Assembly: GCF_000186265.1 (NCBI RefSeq)
Contig: NC_014934.1
Span: 2,356,001-2,420,000, forward strand
Source: Cellulophaga algicola DSM 14237
GTDB lineage: Bacteria; Bacteroidota; Bacteroidia; Flavobacteriales; Flavobacteriaceae
DNA length: 64,000 bases
Reading direction: 5' to 3'
The notes beneath the pieces were generated by a model. That model was given only the letters and a program-made list of their open reading frames with translations, made no database searches and was not told the DNA's origin. The position numbers and the translations under genes are program-made. This document shows, piece by piece, positions 34,736 to 43,811 of this stretch; within the stretch, counting starts at the first letter, position 1, and each line of letters starts with the position of its first letter.

Positions 34736-35995
34736 ATGTTTAATAGAGATCGTTGGAGAGAGATTATAGAAGTGCTGACAAGTAATATGTTCAGGACTAT
34801 TCTTACCGCATTTGGTGTTTTTTGGGGAATTCTTATTCTAATTATTCTCTTAGCGGCAGGAAAGGGCTTAGAAAACGGTATTAAGAGTGGTTTTGGTGAT
34901 ATTGCTACGAATACTATGTTTATGTGGTCTCAAGCTACTTCAAAAGAATATAAAGGCTTGCCAAAAGGAAGACGTTTTGAATTTAAAATTGAAGATGTTT
35001 CTTCATTAAAGGAAAACATTAAAGAGCTTCGTTTTGTTTCTCCACGCAATAGATTAGATGGGTTTCAAGGAGGTAATAATGTTATTCGCGGAATAAAAGT
35101 GGGTGCATTTAATGTGTATGGTGATTATCCGGAAATTATCAAGCAAGACCCTATGACCATTACTTCTGGTCGTTTTATAAATCATTCTGATATTATTGAA
35201 AAACGTAAAATTGCGATTATAGGACAAGGTGTAAAATCTACCTTATTTGAAAAGGAAGAAGCCGTATTAGGTTCCTTTATAAAAATTCAAGGAGTCAATT
35301 TTATGGTGGTTGGTACCTACAAGAAAAAAAATAATGATGGCGATGGAGAAGAAGGACAAAAAGAAATTTATGTACCCTTCTCATCATTCTCACAAGCATT
35401 TAATAAAGGTAATGATGTAGGTTGGATGGCAATTACCGCTAAAGACGGAGCGTCAATTACAAGCTTAAAAGACGGAATCATCACCTTAATGAAAAAGAAT
35501 CGAAAGATACATCCAGACGATAATAGAGCTATTGGTAATTTTGATTTGTATGAACAATACAATCGAGTAGAAAGCTTATTTATTGCGATGCGCTTAATCG
35601 CCTATTTTGTAGGGATATTAGTGTTAATTTCTGGAATTATAGGGGTGAGCAATATCATGTTAATTGTGGTTAAAGAACGGACAAAAGAAATTGGAATCCG
35701 GCGTGCACTTGGTGAAGATCCTTGGTCTATAAAAGTGCAGATTCTTATGGAATCTATCTTTTTAACCATCATATCCGGAATGGCAGGTATCATTTTTGGA
35801 GCCTTATTTATTTTCGGAATAAATTCATTGTTAGATGCGGTAGGGCCTGTAGATATGTTTGTAAACCCTAGCGTTAGTATAGGTGTGGTGCTTATCGCCT
35901 TGTTAATATTAATCATATCAGGCTTGTTAGCCGGTTTCATTCCTGCACAAAGTGCAATAAAAGTAAAACCAATCGATGCTCTTAGAGCAGAATAA
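34736..35995 (+). CDS. MacB-like FtsX-domain ABC permease, type B, module 1
   Basis: The 419-residue partner of the preceding permease, with the same layout: N-terminal helix, periplasmic domain, three C-terminal helices with GVSNIMLIVVKERTKEIGIR and RALGEDPWSIKVQI. Its N-terminus (TNTMFMWSQATSKEYKGL) resembles that of the permease at 39219 more than its neighbour, so A and B types were distinct before the module was duplicated. Together A and B probably form a heterodimer. The gene lies between the type A permease and the adaptor gene. Confidence 0.92.
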   Translation: MFNRDRWREIIEVLTSNMFRTILTAFGVFWGILILIILLAAGKGLENGIKSGFGDIATNTMFMWSQATSKEYKGLPKGRRFEFKIEDVSSLKENIKELRFVSPRNRLDGFQGGNNVIRGIKVGAFNVYGDYPEIIKQDPMTITSGRFINHSDIIEKRKIAIIGQGVKSTLFEKEEAVLGSFIKIQGVNFMVVGTYKKKNNDGDGEEGQKEIYVPFSSFSQAFNKGNDVGWMAITAKDGASITSLKDGIITLMKKNRKIHPDDNRAIGNFDLYEQYNRVESLFIAMRLIAYFVGILVLISGIIGVSNIMLIVVKERTKEIGIRRALGEDPWSIKVQILMESIFLTIISGMAGIIFGALFIFGINSLLDAVGPVDMFVNPSVSIGVVLIALLILIISGLLAGFIPAQSAIKVKPIDALRAE

Positions 35996-36026
35996 AACAA
36001 TAAATCATCAATCAAAAAACGAACAC

Positions 36027-37139
36027 ATGAAAAAACGAGTAACCATTATTATTTTAGGTTTAATAGTCGTTTGCTTAGGAGGCGCTATGTATTATTTATA
36101 TCAAAAAAATGCAGAAAACCCTATCACCTATGAAACGGAAACCCCTACGAAGCAAACCATAATTAAAAAAACGGTGGCTACAGGGAGTATTCTGCCTTTA
36201 GAAGAAGTGCTTATAAAACCTAATATTTCAGGAGTTATTGAGGAGATCTATGTAGAAGGAGGAGACTATGTGAAATCTGGAGATTTGTTAGCTAAAATTA
36301 AAATAGTTCCTAATTTAAATGCTTTAAATGATGCGCGCAATTCTATTGATGGTGCTAGAATTGGATTAGATGATCAAAAAAGAAATTTAGATCGCCAAAA
36401 AACATTATTTGAAAAAGGGGTGATTTCTAAAGTAGATTTAGAACGGGCAGAGGTTTCTTTTGATCAAGCCAGGCAATCTTATGGCGCTGCTAATAAAAGA
36501 TACGATATTGCAAAAACGGGTACTACCAAAGGTTTTGGTAATGCTGCCAATACGCTTATTAGGGCAACAGTTAGCGGAATGGTGTTAGAAGTTCCTGTAG
36601 AAGTTGGTAACCAAGTGATTGAAAGTAATAATTTTAATGAAGGTACTACTATAGCGGCAATTGCAGATGTAGATAAAATGATTTTTGAAGGTAAGATAGA
36701 TGAGTCAGAAGTAGGCAAGGTAAAAGAGAATTTACCATTAGAAATTACAGTAGGAGCTATTGAAAATACAATTTTTCCAGCAGTATTAGATTATATAGCA
36801 CCTAAAGGAAAGGCAGAAAATGGTGCTATACAATTTGAAATTAAAGGAACTTTAAAAAAGCAAGATTCTATTTTTATACGTGCAGGACTAAGTGCAAACG
36901 CGTCTATTATTTTAGCGAAAGTAGACAGTGTAATTTCTATTAAAGAGGCCTTGGTGCAATATGATGATGCTACCAAAAAGCCTTTTGTAGAAATTAGTAC
37001 AGGAGAACAAGAATTTGAACGCAAGGATATTGTGCTAGGAATTAGTGATGGTATTAATGTAGAGGTAAAATCAGGTCTAAGTTTAACTGATAAAATAAAA
37101 GTGTGGAATAAGATTGAAGAAGAAGAAAATGAGGACTAA
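36027..37139 (+). CDS. Efflux periplasmic adaptor (HlyD/MacA family), module 1
   Basis: A 370-residue membrane-fusion adaptor. After a single N-terminal anchor (VTIIILGLIVVCLGGAMYYLY) come the lipoyl half-motif (ISGVIEEIYVEGGDYVKSGDLLAKI), a helical hairpin of about 70 residues (QARQSYGAANKRYD), the second lipoyl half (IRATVSGMVLEVPVEVGNQV) and beta-barrel and MP domains. Start ATG 36027 (MKKRVT) is used because it gives a normal anchor; an in-frame ATG at 35976 adds hydrophilic residues that overlap the permease gene. The hairpin would reach the TolC-type channel. It is paralogous along its length to the adaptor at 40517. Confidence 0.92.
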   Translation: MKKRVTIIILGLIVVCLGGAMYYLYQKNAENPITYETETPTKQTIIKKTVATGSILPLEEVLIKPNISGVIEEIYVEGGDYVKSGDLLAKIKIVPNLNALNDARNSIDGARIGLDDQKRNLDRQKTLFEKGVISKVDLERAEVSFDQARQSYGAANKRYDIAKTGTTKGFGNAANTLIRATVSGMVLEVPVEVGNQVIESNNFNEGTTIAAIADVDKMIFEGKIDESEVGKVKENLPLEITVGAIENTIFPAVLDYIAPKGKAENGAIQFEIKGTLKKQDSIFIRAGLSANASIILAKVDSVISIKEALVQYDDATKKPFVEISTGEQEFERKDIVLGISDGINVEVKSGLSLTDKIKVWNKIEEEENED

Positions 37140-37197
37140 ATTTATAATATGACCTATTTGAGTTTAATAGTGCGTACTATGATTTTTATACTAAGTA

Positions 37198-37254
37198 AAT
37201 TTTAACATAATATTTAGACTTCATTCTGTAACACAAACTAATCAATGATGTCTA
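37198..37254 (+). promoter_or_regulatory. ECF-sigma-like promoter element before the second efflux module
   Basis: AATTTTAACAT (37198-37208), TGTAAC (37227-37232), 17-base spacer, GTCTA (37250-37254), ending 39 bases before the ATPase ATG. This is the counterpart of the element at 33368-33424. Confidence 0.57.
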
Positions 37255-37293
37255 ACTGACGGAGTAAAAACCCAAACAACTAACAAAACTACC

Positions 37294-37995
37294 ATGATTG
37301 AAATTAAAAATCTTCACAAATCATATAAAATGGGAAGTAATTCCTTGCATGTATTAAAGGGAATAAATTTTTCAGTAGAAGAAGGAGAACTAGTTGCTAT
37401 TATGGGTTCTTCAGGTTCTGGTAAATCTACTTTATTAAATATTTTAGGAATGTTAGATGAGCTAGATGAAGGTTCATATACCTTAGATGGTGTTCCTATT
37501 AAAAATCTTAATGAAACAAAAGCGGCACAATACCGTAATAAGTTTTTAGGATTTATTTTTCAATCTTTTAATCTTATCAATTACAAAACTGCAGCAGAGA
37601 ATGTTGCTTTACCCTTATACTATCAAAAAGTAGGTAGAAAAGAGCGTCACGAAAAAGCTTTAAAGTATTTAGAACGTGTAGGTCTTAAAGAATGGGCTAC
37701 ACATTTACCAAGTGAACTTTCTGGTGGTCAAAAACAGCGTGTGGCAATTGCAAGGGCCATGGCAGCAGAACCAAAAGTATTATTAGCAGATGAACCTACG
37801 GGAGCACTAGATAGTAAAACCTCGTATGAGGTGATGGATCTAATTCAGAAAATAAACGACGCAGGAAATACCATTCTTATTGTAACTCATGAACCAGACA
37901 TTGCAGATATGTGTAAGCGTATTGTGCATTTAAAAGATGGAGTTATTGTAGAAGATAAAAAAATTGAGCAAGTAAGAGCATCGCAATATGTTTAA
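37294..37995 (+). CDS. ABC transporter ATP-binding protein (MacB/LolD type)
   Basis: A 233-residue ATPase that drives FtsX-type permeases. Walker A GSSGSGKST, Q-loop FIFQSFNLI, signature LSGGQKQRVAIARAMA, Walker B VLLADEPTGALDS and the H-loop VTHEP are all intact. It is the only ATPase gene in the ten-gene region from 33477 to 43035 although there are four permeases, so it probably serves both permease pairs. The start follows the GTCTA element by 39 bases. Its last 8 bases overlap the first permease of module 2, indicating coupled translation. Confidence 0.95.
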   Translation: MIEIKNLHKSYKMGSNSLHVLKGINFSVEEGELVAIMGSSGSGKSTLLNILGMLDELDEGSYTLDGVPIKNLNETKAAQYRNKFLGFIFQSFNLINYKTAAENVALPLYYQKVGRKERHEKALKYLERVGLKEWATHLPSELSGGQKQRVAIARAMAAEPKVLLADEPTGALDSKTSYEVMDLIQKINDAGNTILIVTHEPDIADMCKRIVHLKDGVIVEDKKIEQVRASQYV

Positions 37996-39217
37996 TAGAG
38001 ACAATTGGCAAGAAATATTTGAAACCATTCAGAAAAATAAACTCCGAACTTTTTTATCTGGGTTTACTGTGGCTATCGGTATATTTATTTTTGTAGTTCT
38101 GTTTGGGTTTGGAAATGGACTTACAAATACCTTTAATAAATTTTTTGGTGATGATGCTACCAATGTTTTTTTTGTATTTCCGGGGAGAACTACAGTTCCG
38201 TATCAAGGGTACAAAGCCAATAGAAGTATAGAATTTGATAATGGCGATTTAAAAGATATCAAAAAAAATTTCCCAATGTTTTTGGAGTATATAACCCCAA
38301 GAATATCTCGGGGAGGTTTGGTTAAATACAATAATGAATCTAATAATTACACAACGCAAGCGGTAGGGCCATCACATCAATTAAACGAAAAAACAATTAT
38401 AATGTTTGGTCGTTATATCAACGAAAATGATATAGAGAAAAAAACAAAAATTGCTATTATAGGGCGTCTTGTAGCTAAAGATTTATTTAAAAGTAAAAAT
38501 CCGATAGGAGAGTTTATTGATATTACAGGTAGTTCTTTTAAAGTTGTTGGTGTATTTCAGGATGATGGCGGCGATAATGAAGAAAGAAAAATTTATATAC
38601 CCTATACAACAAGGCAACTTATTGAAAAGAATACAGATAAAATAGATCAGATTGTTATTGGGTTTAAACCACAGATAGGGTATGCAGGAGCTATGGCTTT
38701 TCAAGTAAGTTTGGAAAAATATTTAAGAAGTAAAAAGTTTATAAGTCCTAAAGACCAAAATGGAATATTTGTTCGTAATGTGGCAGATCAACTAAAGCAA
38801 AATCAACAGCTAGCAGTGGTCTTACAATGGATTGTTTCCTTGGTTGCTTTTGGGACTATAATTGCAGGTATAATAGGGATAAGTAATATAATGGTTTTTG
38901 TGGTAAAGGAAAGAACTAAGGAGCTAGGTATCCGTAAAGCACTGGGAGCCACACCAAAATCTGTCATAGGAACCATTCTTTTAGAATCCGTATTTATTAC
39001 AACGATCTCTGGTTTTATCGGAATGATGATAGGGATAGGAGTGCTCACTTCTTTAGGGAAATCATTAGATGCATATTTTATAACGGATCCTTATATAGAT
39101 ATGGGAGTTGCCATTTTTGCGACGATTATATTAATTGTATGTGGTGCTATAGCAGGATATGTGCCCGCAAGAAAAGCAGCAAGAATTAAACCAATTGTAG
39201 CATTAAGAGACGAGTAA
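37988..39217 (+). CDS. MacB-like FtsX-domain ABC permease, type A, module 2
   Basis: A 409-residue permease, paralogue of the one at 33477 (WQEIFETIQKNKLRTFLSGF against WQEIFDTIRKNKLRTFLTGL). It has the N-terminal helix, MacB-PCD periplasmic domain and three C-terminal helices, with GISNIMVFVVKERTKELGIR and KALGATPKSVIGTI. It starts inside the 3' end of the ATPase gene, and the type B permease starts one base after its stop. Its periplasmic domain is the part most divergent from the module 1 copy, which fits a different substrate. Confidence 0.92.
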   Translation: MFNRDNWQEIFETIQKNKLRTFLSGFTVAIGIFIFVVLFGFGNGLTNTFNKFFGDDATNVFFVFPGRTTVPYQGYKANRSIEFDNGDLKDIKKNFPMFLEYITPRISRGGLVKYNNESNNYTTQAVGPSHQLNEKTIIMFGRYINENDIEKKTKIAIIGRLVAKDLFKSKNPIGEFIDITGSSFKVVGVFQDDGGDNEERKIYIPYTTRQLIEKNTDKIDQIVIGFKPQIGYAGAMAFQVSLEKYLRSKKFISPKDQNGIFVRNVADQLKQNQQLAVVLQWIVSLVAFGTIIAGIIGISNIMVFVVKERTKELGIRKALGATPKSVIGTILLESVFITTISGFIGMMIGIGVLTSLGKSLDAYFITDPYIDMGVAIFATIILIVCGAIAGYVPARKAARIKPIVALRDE

Positions 39218-39218
39218 T

Positions 39219-40481
39219 ATGAAATTTATTTTTGATAGTAATACTTGGCAAGAGATTTTTGGTTCTATTGGGAAAAATAAAACTAGAACAGCCATTACCA
39301 TAGTTGGTGTGCTTTGGGGGATATTTATATACATCGCTTTGGCTGGTGCGGCAAAAGGCTTAGACAATGGTTTTGAAAGAGCCTTTGAGAGTGTGGCGAT
39401 GAACAGCATGTTTGTTTGGGCACAAAGTACAAGTATGCCTTATGAAGGCTACAAAACAGATCGTCAGTTGCAGTTAAAGCTGTCTGATGTGGCAACCTTA
39501 AAAAATAGACTTCCGGAAATAGAATATATAGCACCCCGTAATGCTAAAGGTGTTTTTGATGGCGAACCAGCCATTGTAGTCCGTGGAATGAAATCTAGCT
39601 CTTCTCCGGTGTATGGCGATTATCCTGTTTATACTAAAATTGCTACTAAAAAGATTTATGATGGCGGTAGATTTATTAATGATAGAGATATAGATCAAGC
39701 TCGAAAAGTAGCAGTAATCGGTGAAAGAACCCAACAAGAATTGTTTGAAGAAGAAGAAAATCCGATAGGTTCTTATATACGAGTAGATAATATTTATTTT
39801 CAAATAATTGGGGTGCATAAGTTTGTTCCTGGTGGCGGATTTGAGAGTGATACAGATATTTACATTCCTTATACTACATTTAGGAAATTATACAATACTG
39901 GCGAAGATGTGAGCTGGTTAACTATTGCTGCGTATGATGATGCAGATGTGGTTAAGGCAGAGGAAGATGTTAAAAGTGTTTTGAAAAGTATTCATAATGT
40001 AAACCCTAAGGATGATAGAGCCTTTGGAGCATTTAACTTAGGTGAGATATTTAATAGAATTACAGGTTTTGCAAAGGGGTTAACCTTCTTGTCTCTGATT
40101 GTAGGAATAGCGACAATCTTAGCAGGTGTTATTAGTATTGGTAATATATTACTGATCTCCGTTAAAGAGCGAACCAAAGAGCTAGGAGTAAGAAGAGCTC
40201 TAGGAGCTACTCCAGCCGAGGTAAGAAATCAGATCATATTAGAGTCTGTTTTCTTAACAGTGGTAGCGGGCGTTTTAGGAATAATATTGGGAGCGGGTGT
40301 TTTAAAGATAGTCGATATTTTTACAAAGGATACAGATTTACCGTATACCAACCCTACACTGCCCATACCTTATGTTTTAGGTGCCTTGGCAATAATGATA
40401 ATTTTAGGAACTTTAATAGGGTTAATACCAGCACAAAGAGCAGTGAGTATTAAACCGATTGATGCATTAAGAGAAGAATAA
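39219..40481 (+). CDS. MacB-like FtsX-domain ABC permease, type B, module 2
   Basis: A 420-residue permease paralogous to the one at 34736: N-terminal helix GVLWGIFIYIALAGAAKG, then MNSMFVWAQSTSMPYEGY, the MacB-PCD domain and three C-terminal helices with SIGNILLISVKERTKELGVR and RALGATPAEVRNQI. In the FtsX segment GVSNIM of the other copies is replaced by SIGNIL, which marks this copy as the most divergent. One base separates it from the type A permease; an adaptor follows after 35 bases. Confidence 0.92.
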   Translation: MKFIFDSNTWQEIFGSIGKNKTRTAITIVGVLWGIFIYIALAGAAKGLDNGFERAFESVAMNSMFVWAQSTSMPYEGYKTDRQLQLKLSDVATLKNRLPEIEYIAPRNAKGVFDGEPAIVVRGMKSSSSPVYGDYPVYTKIATKKIYDGGRFINDRDIDQARKVAVIGERTQQELFEEEENPIGSYIRVDNIYFQIIGVHKFVPGGGFESDTDIYIPYTTFRKLYNTGEDVSWLTIAAYDDADVVKAEEDVKSVLKSIHNVNPKDDRAFGAFNLGEIFNRITGFAKGLTFLSLIVGIATILAGVISIGNILLISVKERTKELGVRRALGATPAEVRNQIILESVFLTVVAGVLGIILGAGVLKIVDIFTKDTDLPYTNPTLPIPYVLGALAIMIILGTLIGLIPAQRAVSIKPIDALREE

Positions 40482-40516
40482 AGTAAAACCAACATAAAAA
40501 GTAAATATATCATCAA

Positions 40517-41647
40517 ATGAAAAAAGTAATAAAATACGTAGTATTAGGTCTATTAGTGTTAGCTGCTTTGTGGGCTGCAATGTTTTTTATTCGAACCAAT
40601 AAAAAATCATCCATTACCTATGATACCCAAAAACCATTTATTTCTAACGTAGAGAAAAAAACGGTGGCTACTGGTAAAGTAATTCCTGAAGATGAAATCG
40701 AAATAAAGCCTCAAATTTCTGGAATTATAGAAGAGGTTTATTTAAAAGAAGGCGCTAAAGTAAAAGCTGGTGATCTTATTGCGAAAATAAAAGTTGTTCC
40801 CAATGAGCAATCCATGAATCAAGCAGGAGGAAGAGTTAAAAATGCACAATTAGCCTTAAATAATACTAAAATTGAGTTTGATCGTAATAAAGTGCTTTTT
40901 GATAAAGGCGTTATTTCTAGTCAAGATTTTAATACGTTGCAATTACAATACAATCAAGCACAGCAGGAGTTGGGTAATGCCCAGGCAGATTATCAAATTA
41001 TCAGAAAAGGTTCTGCGGGTGGCTCTTCTACGGCAAATACAAATATTAGGGCTACGGTTTCAGGTACAATTTTAGAAATACCGGTAAAAGAGGGAGATCA
41101 AGTCATACAAAGTAATAATTTTAATGATGGTACCACCATTGCAACTATTGCAGATTTGAGTAAAATGATTTTTGAGGGTAAGGTTGATGAAGGAGAGGTA
41201 GCAAAATTAAAAGTAGGTTCTCCATTAGAAATAAGCTTGGGAGCTTTAGAGGGTAAAACGTTTAATGCAAAACTTCGCTTTATTGCACCAAAGGGAGTGG
41301 AAGAATCTGGGGCTGTTCAGTTTAAAATAGAAGGAGATGTTGCTGTTGAAGATGATATCTTAATTAGAGCCGGGTATAGTGCAAATGCATCCTTAGTTTT
41401 GGAGAGTAAGAAGGATGTGTTGGTTATCCCTGAGGCATTATTGCAGTTTGATAAGGATACGGATAAACCTTATGTAGAGGTTTCAGTTGGAGATCAAAAG
41501 TTTGAAAGAAAAGATATTGAAATAGGAATATCAGACGGTGTTAATGTAGAAATACTTTCTGGAATTACGGAAGAGGATCAAGTGAAAATTTGGAATAAAA
41601 CGGAGCCTATAAAAAAGAATGTTGAAGAAGAGGAGTCGAAAGAATAA
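40517..41647 (+). CDS. Efflux periplasmic adaptor (HlyD/MacA family), module 2
   Basis: A 376-residue adaptor with a short N-terminal anchor (YVVLGLLVLAALWAAMFFI), lipoyl halves ISGIIEEVYLKEGAKVKAGD and IRATVSGTILEIPVKEGDQV, an intervening helical hairpin, and the beta-barrel and MP domains. Stretches such as TVATGK and SNNFNDGTTIA match the module 1 adaptor (TVATGS, SNNFNEGTTIA), confirming duplication. It sits between the permeases and the TolC gene, so the second module alone encodes a full tripartite pump: ATPase, A/B permeases, adaptor and channel. Confidence 0.93.
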   Translation: MKKVIKYVVLGLLVLAALWAAMFFIRTNKKSSITYDTQKPFISNVEKKTVATGKVIPEDEIEIKPQISGIIEEVYLKEGAKVKAGDLIAKIKVVPNEQSMNQAGGRVKNAQLALNNTKIEFDRNKVLFDKGVISSQDFNTLQLQYNQAQQELGNAQADYQIIRKGSAGGSSTANTNIRATVSGTILEIPVKEGDQVIQSNNFNDGTTIATIADLSKMIFEGKVDEGEVAKLKVGSPLEISLGALEGKTFNAKLRFIAPKGVEESGAVQFKIEGDVAVEDDILIRAGYSANASLVLESKKDVLVIPEALLQFDKDTDKPYVEVSVGDQKFERKDIEIGISDGVNVEILSGITEEDQVKIWNKTEPIKKNVEEEESKE

Positions 41648-41685
41648 ACCATCATCAATCACGTAACAATCAAAAAATAAATCGC

Positions 41686-43035
41686 ATGAAATTTAATAGT
41701 ATACTAATAGTATTCTTGTGCACAGTAGGAATCGCGACAGGACAATCTAAAAAATGGACACTTCAAGAATGTGTGGAATATGCTGTAGAGAATAACTTGA
41801 CTATAGAACAATTTGAGTTGGACTTGCAAAATGTTCAGCTAGAAAAATCGGATGCCTTAGGAGATTTTTTACCTAATTTAAACGCATCAAGTTCTGTTTC
41901 CGGGAATACAGGTCTTTCTTTTGATCCTACCACAAACCAAGCAGTAACCACGACTATTTTTACAGCTAGTGGAGGGTTCTCTTCTAACGTAACCTTGTTT
42001 GACGGACTCAGGAACTTACACCGGTACAATAGAGCTAAGTTGAATGCTATTTCTAGTCAGTACCGTTTAGATAATTTAAAAGATGATATTCGTTTAAATG
42101 TAGCCAATGCTTATTTGCAAGTATTGTCTAACAAAGAATCTTTACATGTATTTAATGCACAGTATGCAGTGACGCAACAAGATTTAAAGCGTACGAAAGA
42201 GTTAGTAGATGCTGGTGTTGTAGCTCGTGGAGATTTATTAGAAGTTGAAGCAACAGCAGCAACACAAGAGCAACAAATAGTAAATGCAGAAAATTCAATC
42301 ATAATCTCTAAAATTAATTTAGCACAGTTGCTACAAATTACCGCATATGAGAATTTTGATATTGTCGATGAATCTTTTGAAATTCCGCCATCAGAAGTAT
42401 TGACTAATTCTCCAAAAACGATATATGACAAGGCATTGATCTTTAGAAATGATATTAAATTATCAGAGATGAATGTAGCTATAGCAGAAAAAGATTTAAA
42501 AATAAGCAAAGGAGCTTTGTTACCTACTTTGGGAGCTTTCTTTAATTATAATACTAGATACTCTAGCCAACAGCAGTTTGATGCCGGTTCTGGTCAGTTT
42601 TTTAGAGATAGTTTTAAAGACCAATTATGGATCAATGATGGTATTTCTTATGGAGCACAATTAAATATTCCTATTTTTAATGGCTTTACAGTAAAGAATA
42701 ATATCAAACGATCAAAAATTGGTATTGACAGAGCAAAGAATCAGTTAGAGCAAGATAAGTTAGCTCTAGAAACCACAATTAATCAAGCATATGTGGATGT
42801 AAAAAGTTTTGCTAAGGCCTTTGAAGCGGCAGAAAAAACCGTTGAAGCAAGACGTTTAGCCTTTGAATATTCTAAGGAACGTTTTGATGTAGGTTTAATG
42901 AACTCGTTTGATTATAGCCAAGCACAATCTAGGGTAGATGACGCAGAAGCACAATTGATACGAACAAAATATGATTATATTTTTAGACTTAAAGTATTAG
43001 AATTTTATTTTGGAATGCCAATTACATTAGATTAG
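41686..43035 (+). CDS. TolC family outer-membrane efflux channel
   Basis: A 449-residue outer-membrane factor with a signal peptide (MKFNSILIVFLCTVGIATGQ) and two TolC repeats of long helices with short strands: WTLQECVEYAVENNLTIE opening the first, and the paired FNVANAYL-like and TTINQAYVDVKSFAKAF helices. The end FGMPITLD is normal for the Bacteroidota group. It is the only channel gene in the array and presumably serves both adaptors. A terminator follows 24 bases after the stop. Confidence 0.94.
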   Translation: MKFNSILIVFLCTVGIATGQSKKWTLQECVEYAVENNLTIEQFELDLQNVQLEKSDALGDFLPNLNASSSVSGNTGLSFDPTTNQAVTTTIFTASGGFSSNVTLFDGLRNLHRYNRAKLNAISSQYRLDNLKDDIRLNVANAYLQVLSNKESLHVFNAQYAVTQQDLKRTKELVDAGVVARGDLLEVEATAATQEQQIVNAENSIIISKINLAQLLQITAYENFDIVDESFEIPPSEVLTNSPKTIYDKALIFRNDIKLSEMNVAIAEKDLKISKGALLPTLGAFFNYNTRYSSQQQFDAGSGQFFRDSFKDQLWINDGISYGAQLNIPIFNGFTVKNNIKRSKIGIDRAKNQLEQDKLALETTINQAYVDVKSFAKAFEAAEKTVEARRLAFEYSKERFDVGLMNSFDYSQAQSRVDDAEAQLIRTKYDYIFRLKVLEFYFGMPITLD

Positions 43036-43059
43036 AAGGTAAACGAAACACGATACTAT

Positions 43060-43092
43060 AAGATTCATAATTCATTATGGATCTTTTTTTTT
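43060..43092 (+). terminator. Terminator after the efflux array
   Basis: AAGATTCATAAT (43060-43071) pairs with ATTATGGATCTT (43074-43085) with one G-T wobble, followed by a T run to 43092. Confidence 0.85.
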
Positions 43093-43123
43093 GTTTTAAA
43101 TTTGGTTGTTGCATGTATCTTTG
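43091..43123 (+). promoter_or_regulatory. Promoter of tsaB
   Basis: TTG at 43091-43093, 22-base spacer, TATCTTTG at 43116-43123. It ends 8 bases before the tsaB ATG, so the transcript would have almost no leader. The -33 part overlaps the T run of the preceding terminator. Confidence 0.6.
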
Positions 43124-43131
43124 CAAGTATT

Positions 43132-43809
43132 ATGGCAATATTATTAAACTTAGAAACGGCTACGACAAATTGTTCTGTGAGCATAGCTGAAAATGGAGCG
43201 CTTTTAGCAATTAAAGAGTTTGACAGCGCGGCTTATTCTCATGCAGAGCAACTACATATATTTATAGAAGAAGTTTTGCAAATAGCGTCGCTGAATCTAA
43301 AAGATTTAGATGCTATAGCGGTAAGTAAGGGTCCTGGTTCTTATACAGGCTTGCGTATAGGTGTTTCTGCAGCAAAAGGATTATGTTTTGCACTTGACCT
43401 TCCTTTAATTTCTATACCAACATTGGAAAGTATGGCTTATCAGGCCCATGTTAATGATGTAAGTTTTGTAATACCTGTTTTAGATGCCCGCCGTATGGAA
43501 GTGTATTCTTCCGTTTTCAATCATGATTTAGAAGAAATTAGAGAAACCAAAGCAGAGGTAATTGATGAAAATTCATTCCGTGATTACGCGGAAAAAGGTA
43601 AGGTGCTAATTTTAGGGAGTGGAGCTCAAAAATGTAAAGAGACTTTAACGCACGCTAATTTTAGTTTTGAAACTACGGTTGTGCCTTCAGCAAAAGAAAT
43701 GGCAATGCTCTCTAATAAAAAGTTCAAAGAAAACAACCTTGAAAATGTTGCCTACTTTGAACCTTATTATTTAAAAGACTTTATCGTATTAAAGAAGAAA
43801 AAGGCTTAG
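43132..43809 (+). CDS. tsaB: tRNA threonylcarbamoyladenosine biosynthesis protein TsaB
   Basis: A 225-residue ASKHA-fold protein that, with TsaD and TsaE, makes the t6A modification at position 37 of ANN-decoding tRNAs. Family features: LLNLETATTNCSVSI at the start, SHAEQLHIFIEEV, and KGPGSYTGLRIGVSAAKGLC. ATG 43132 (MAILLN) is chosen as start since the in-frame ATG at 43102 lies upstream of the promoter's -7 element. TsaB is expected to be essential. It is convergent with the MscS gene, with only two bases between the stop codons. Confidence 0.95.
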   Translation: MAILLNLETATTNCSVSIAENGALLAIKEFDSAAYSHAEQLHIFIEEVLQIASLNLKDLDAIAVSKGPGSYTGLRIGVSAAKGLCFALDLPLISIPTLESMAYQAHVNDVSFVIPVLDARRMEVYSSVFNHDLEEIRETKAEVIDENSFRDYAEKGKVLILGSGAQKCKETLTHANFSFETTVVPSAKEMAMLSNKKFKENNLENVAYFEPYYLKDFIVLKKKKA

Positions 43810-43811
43810 CG

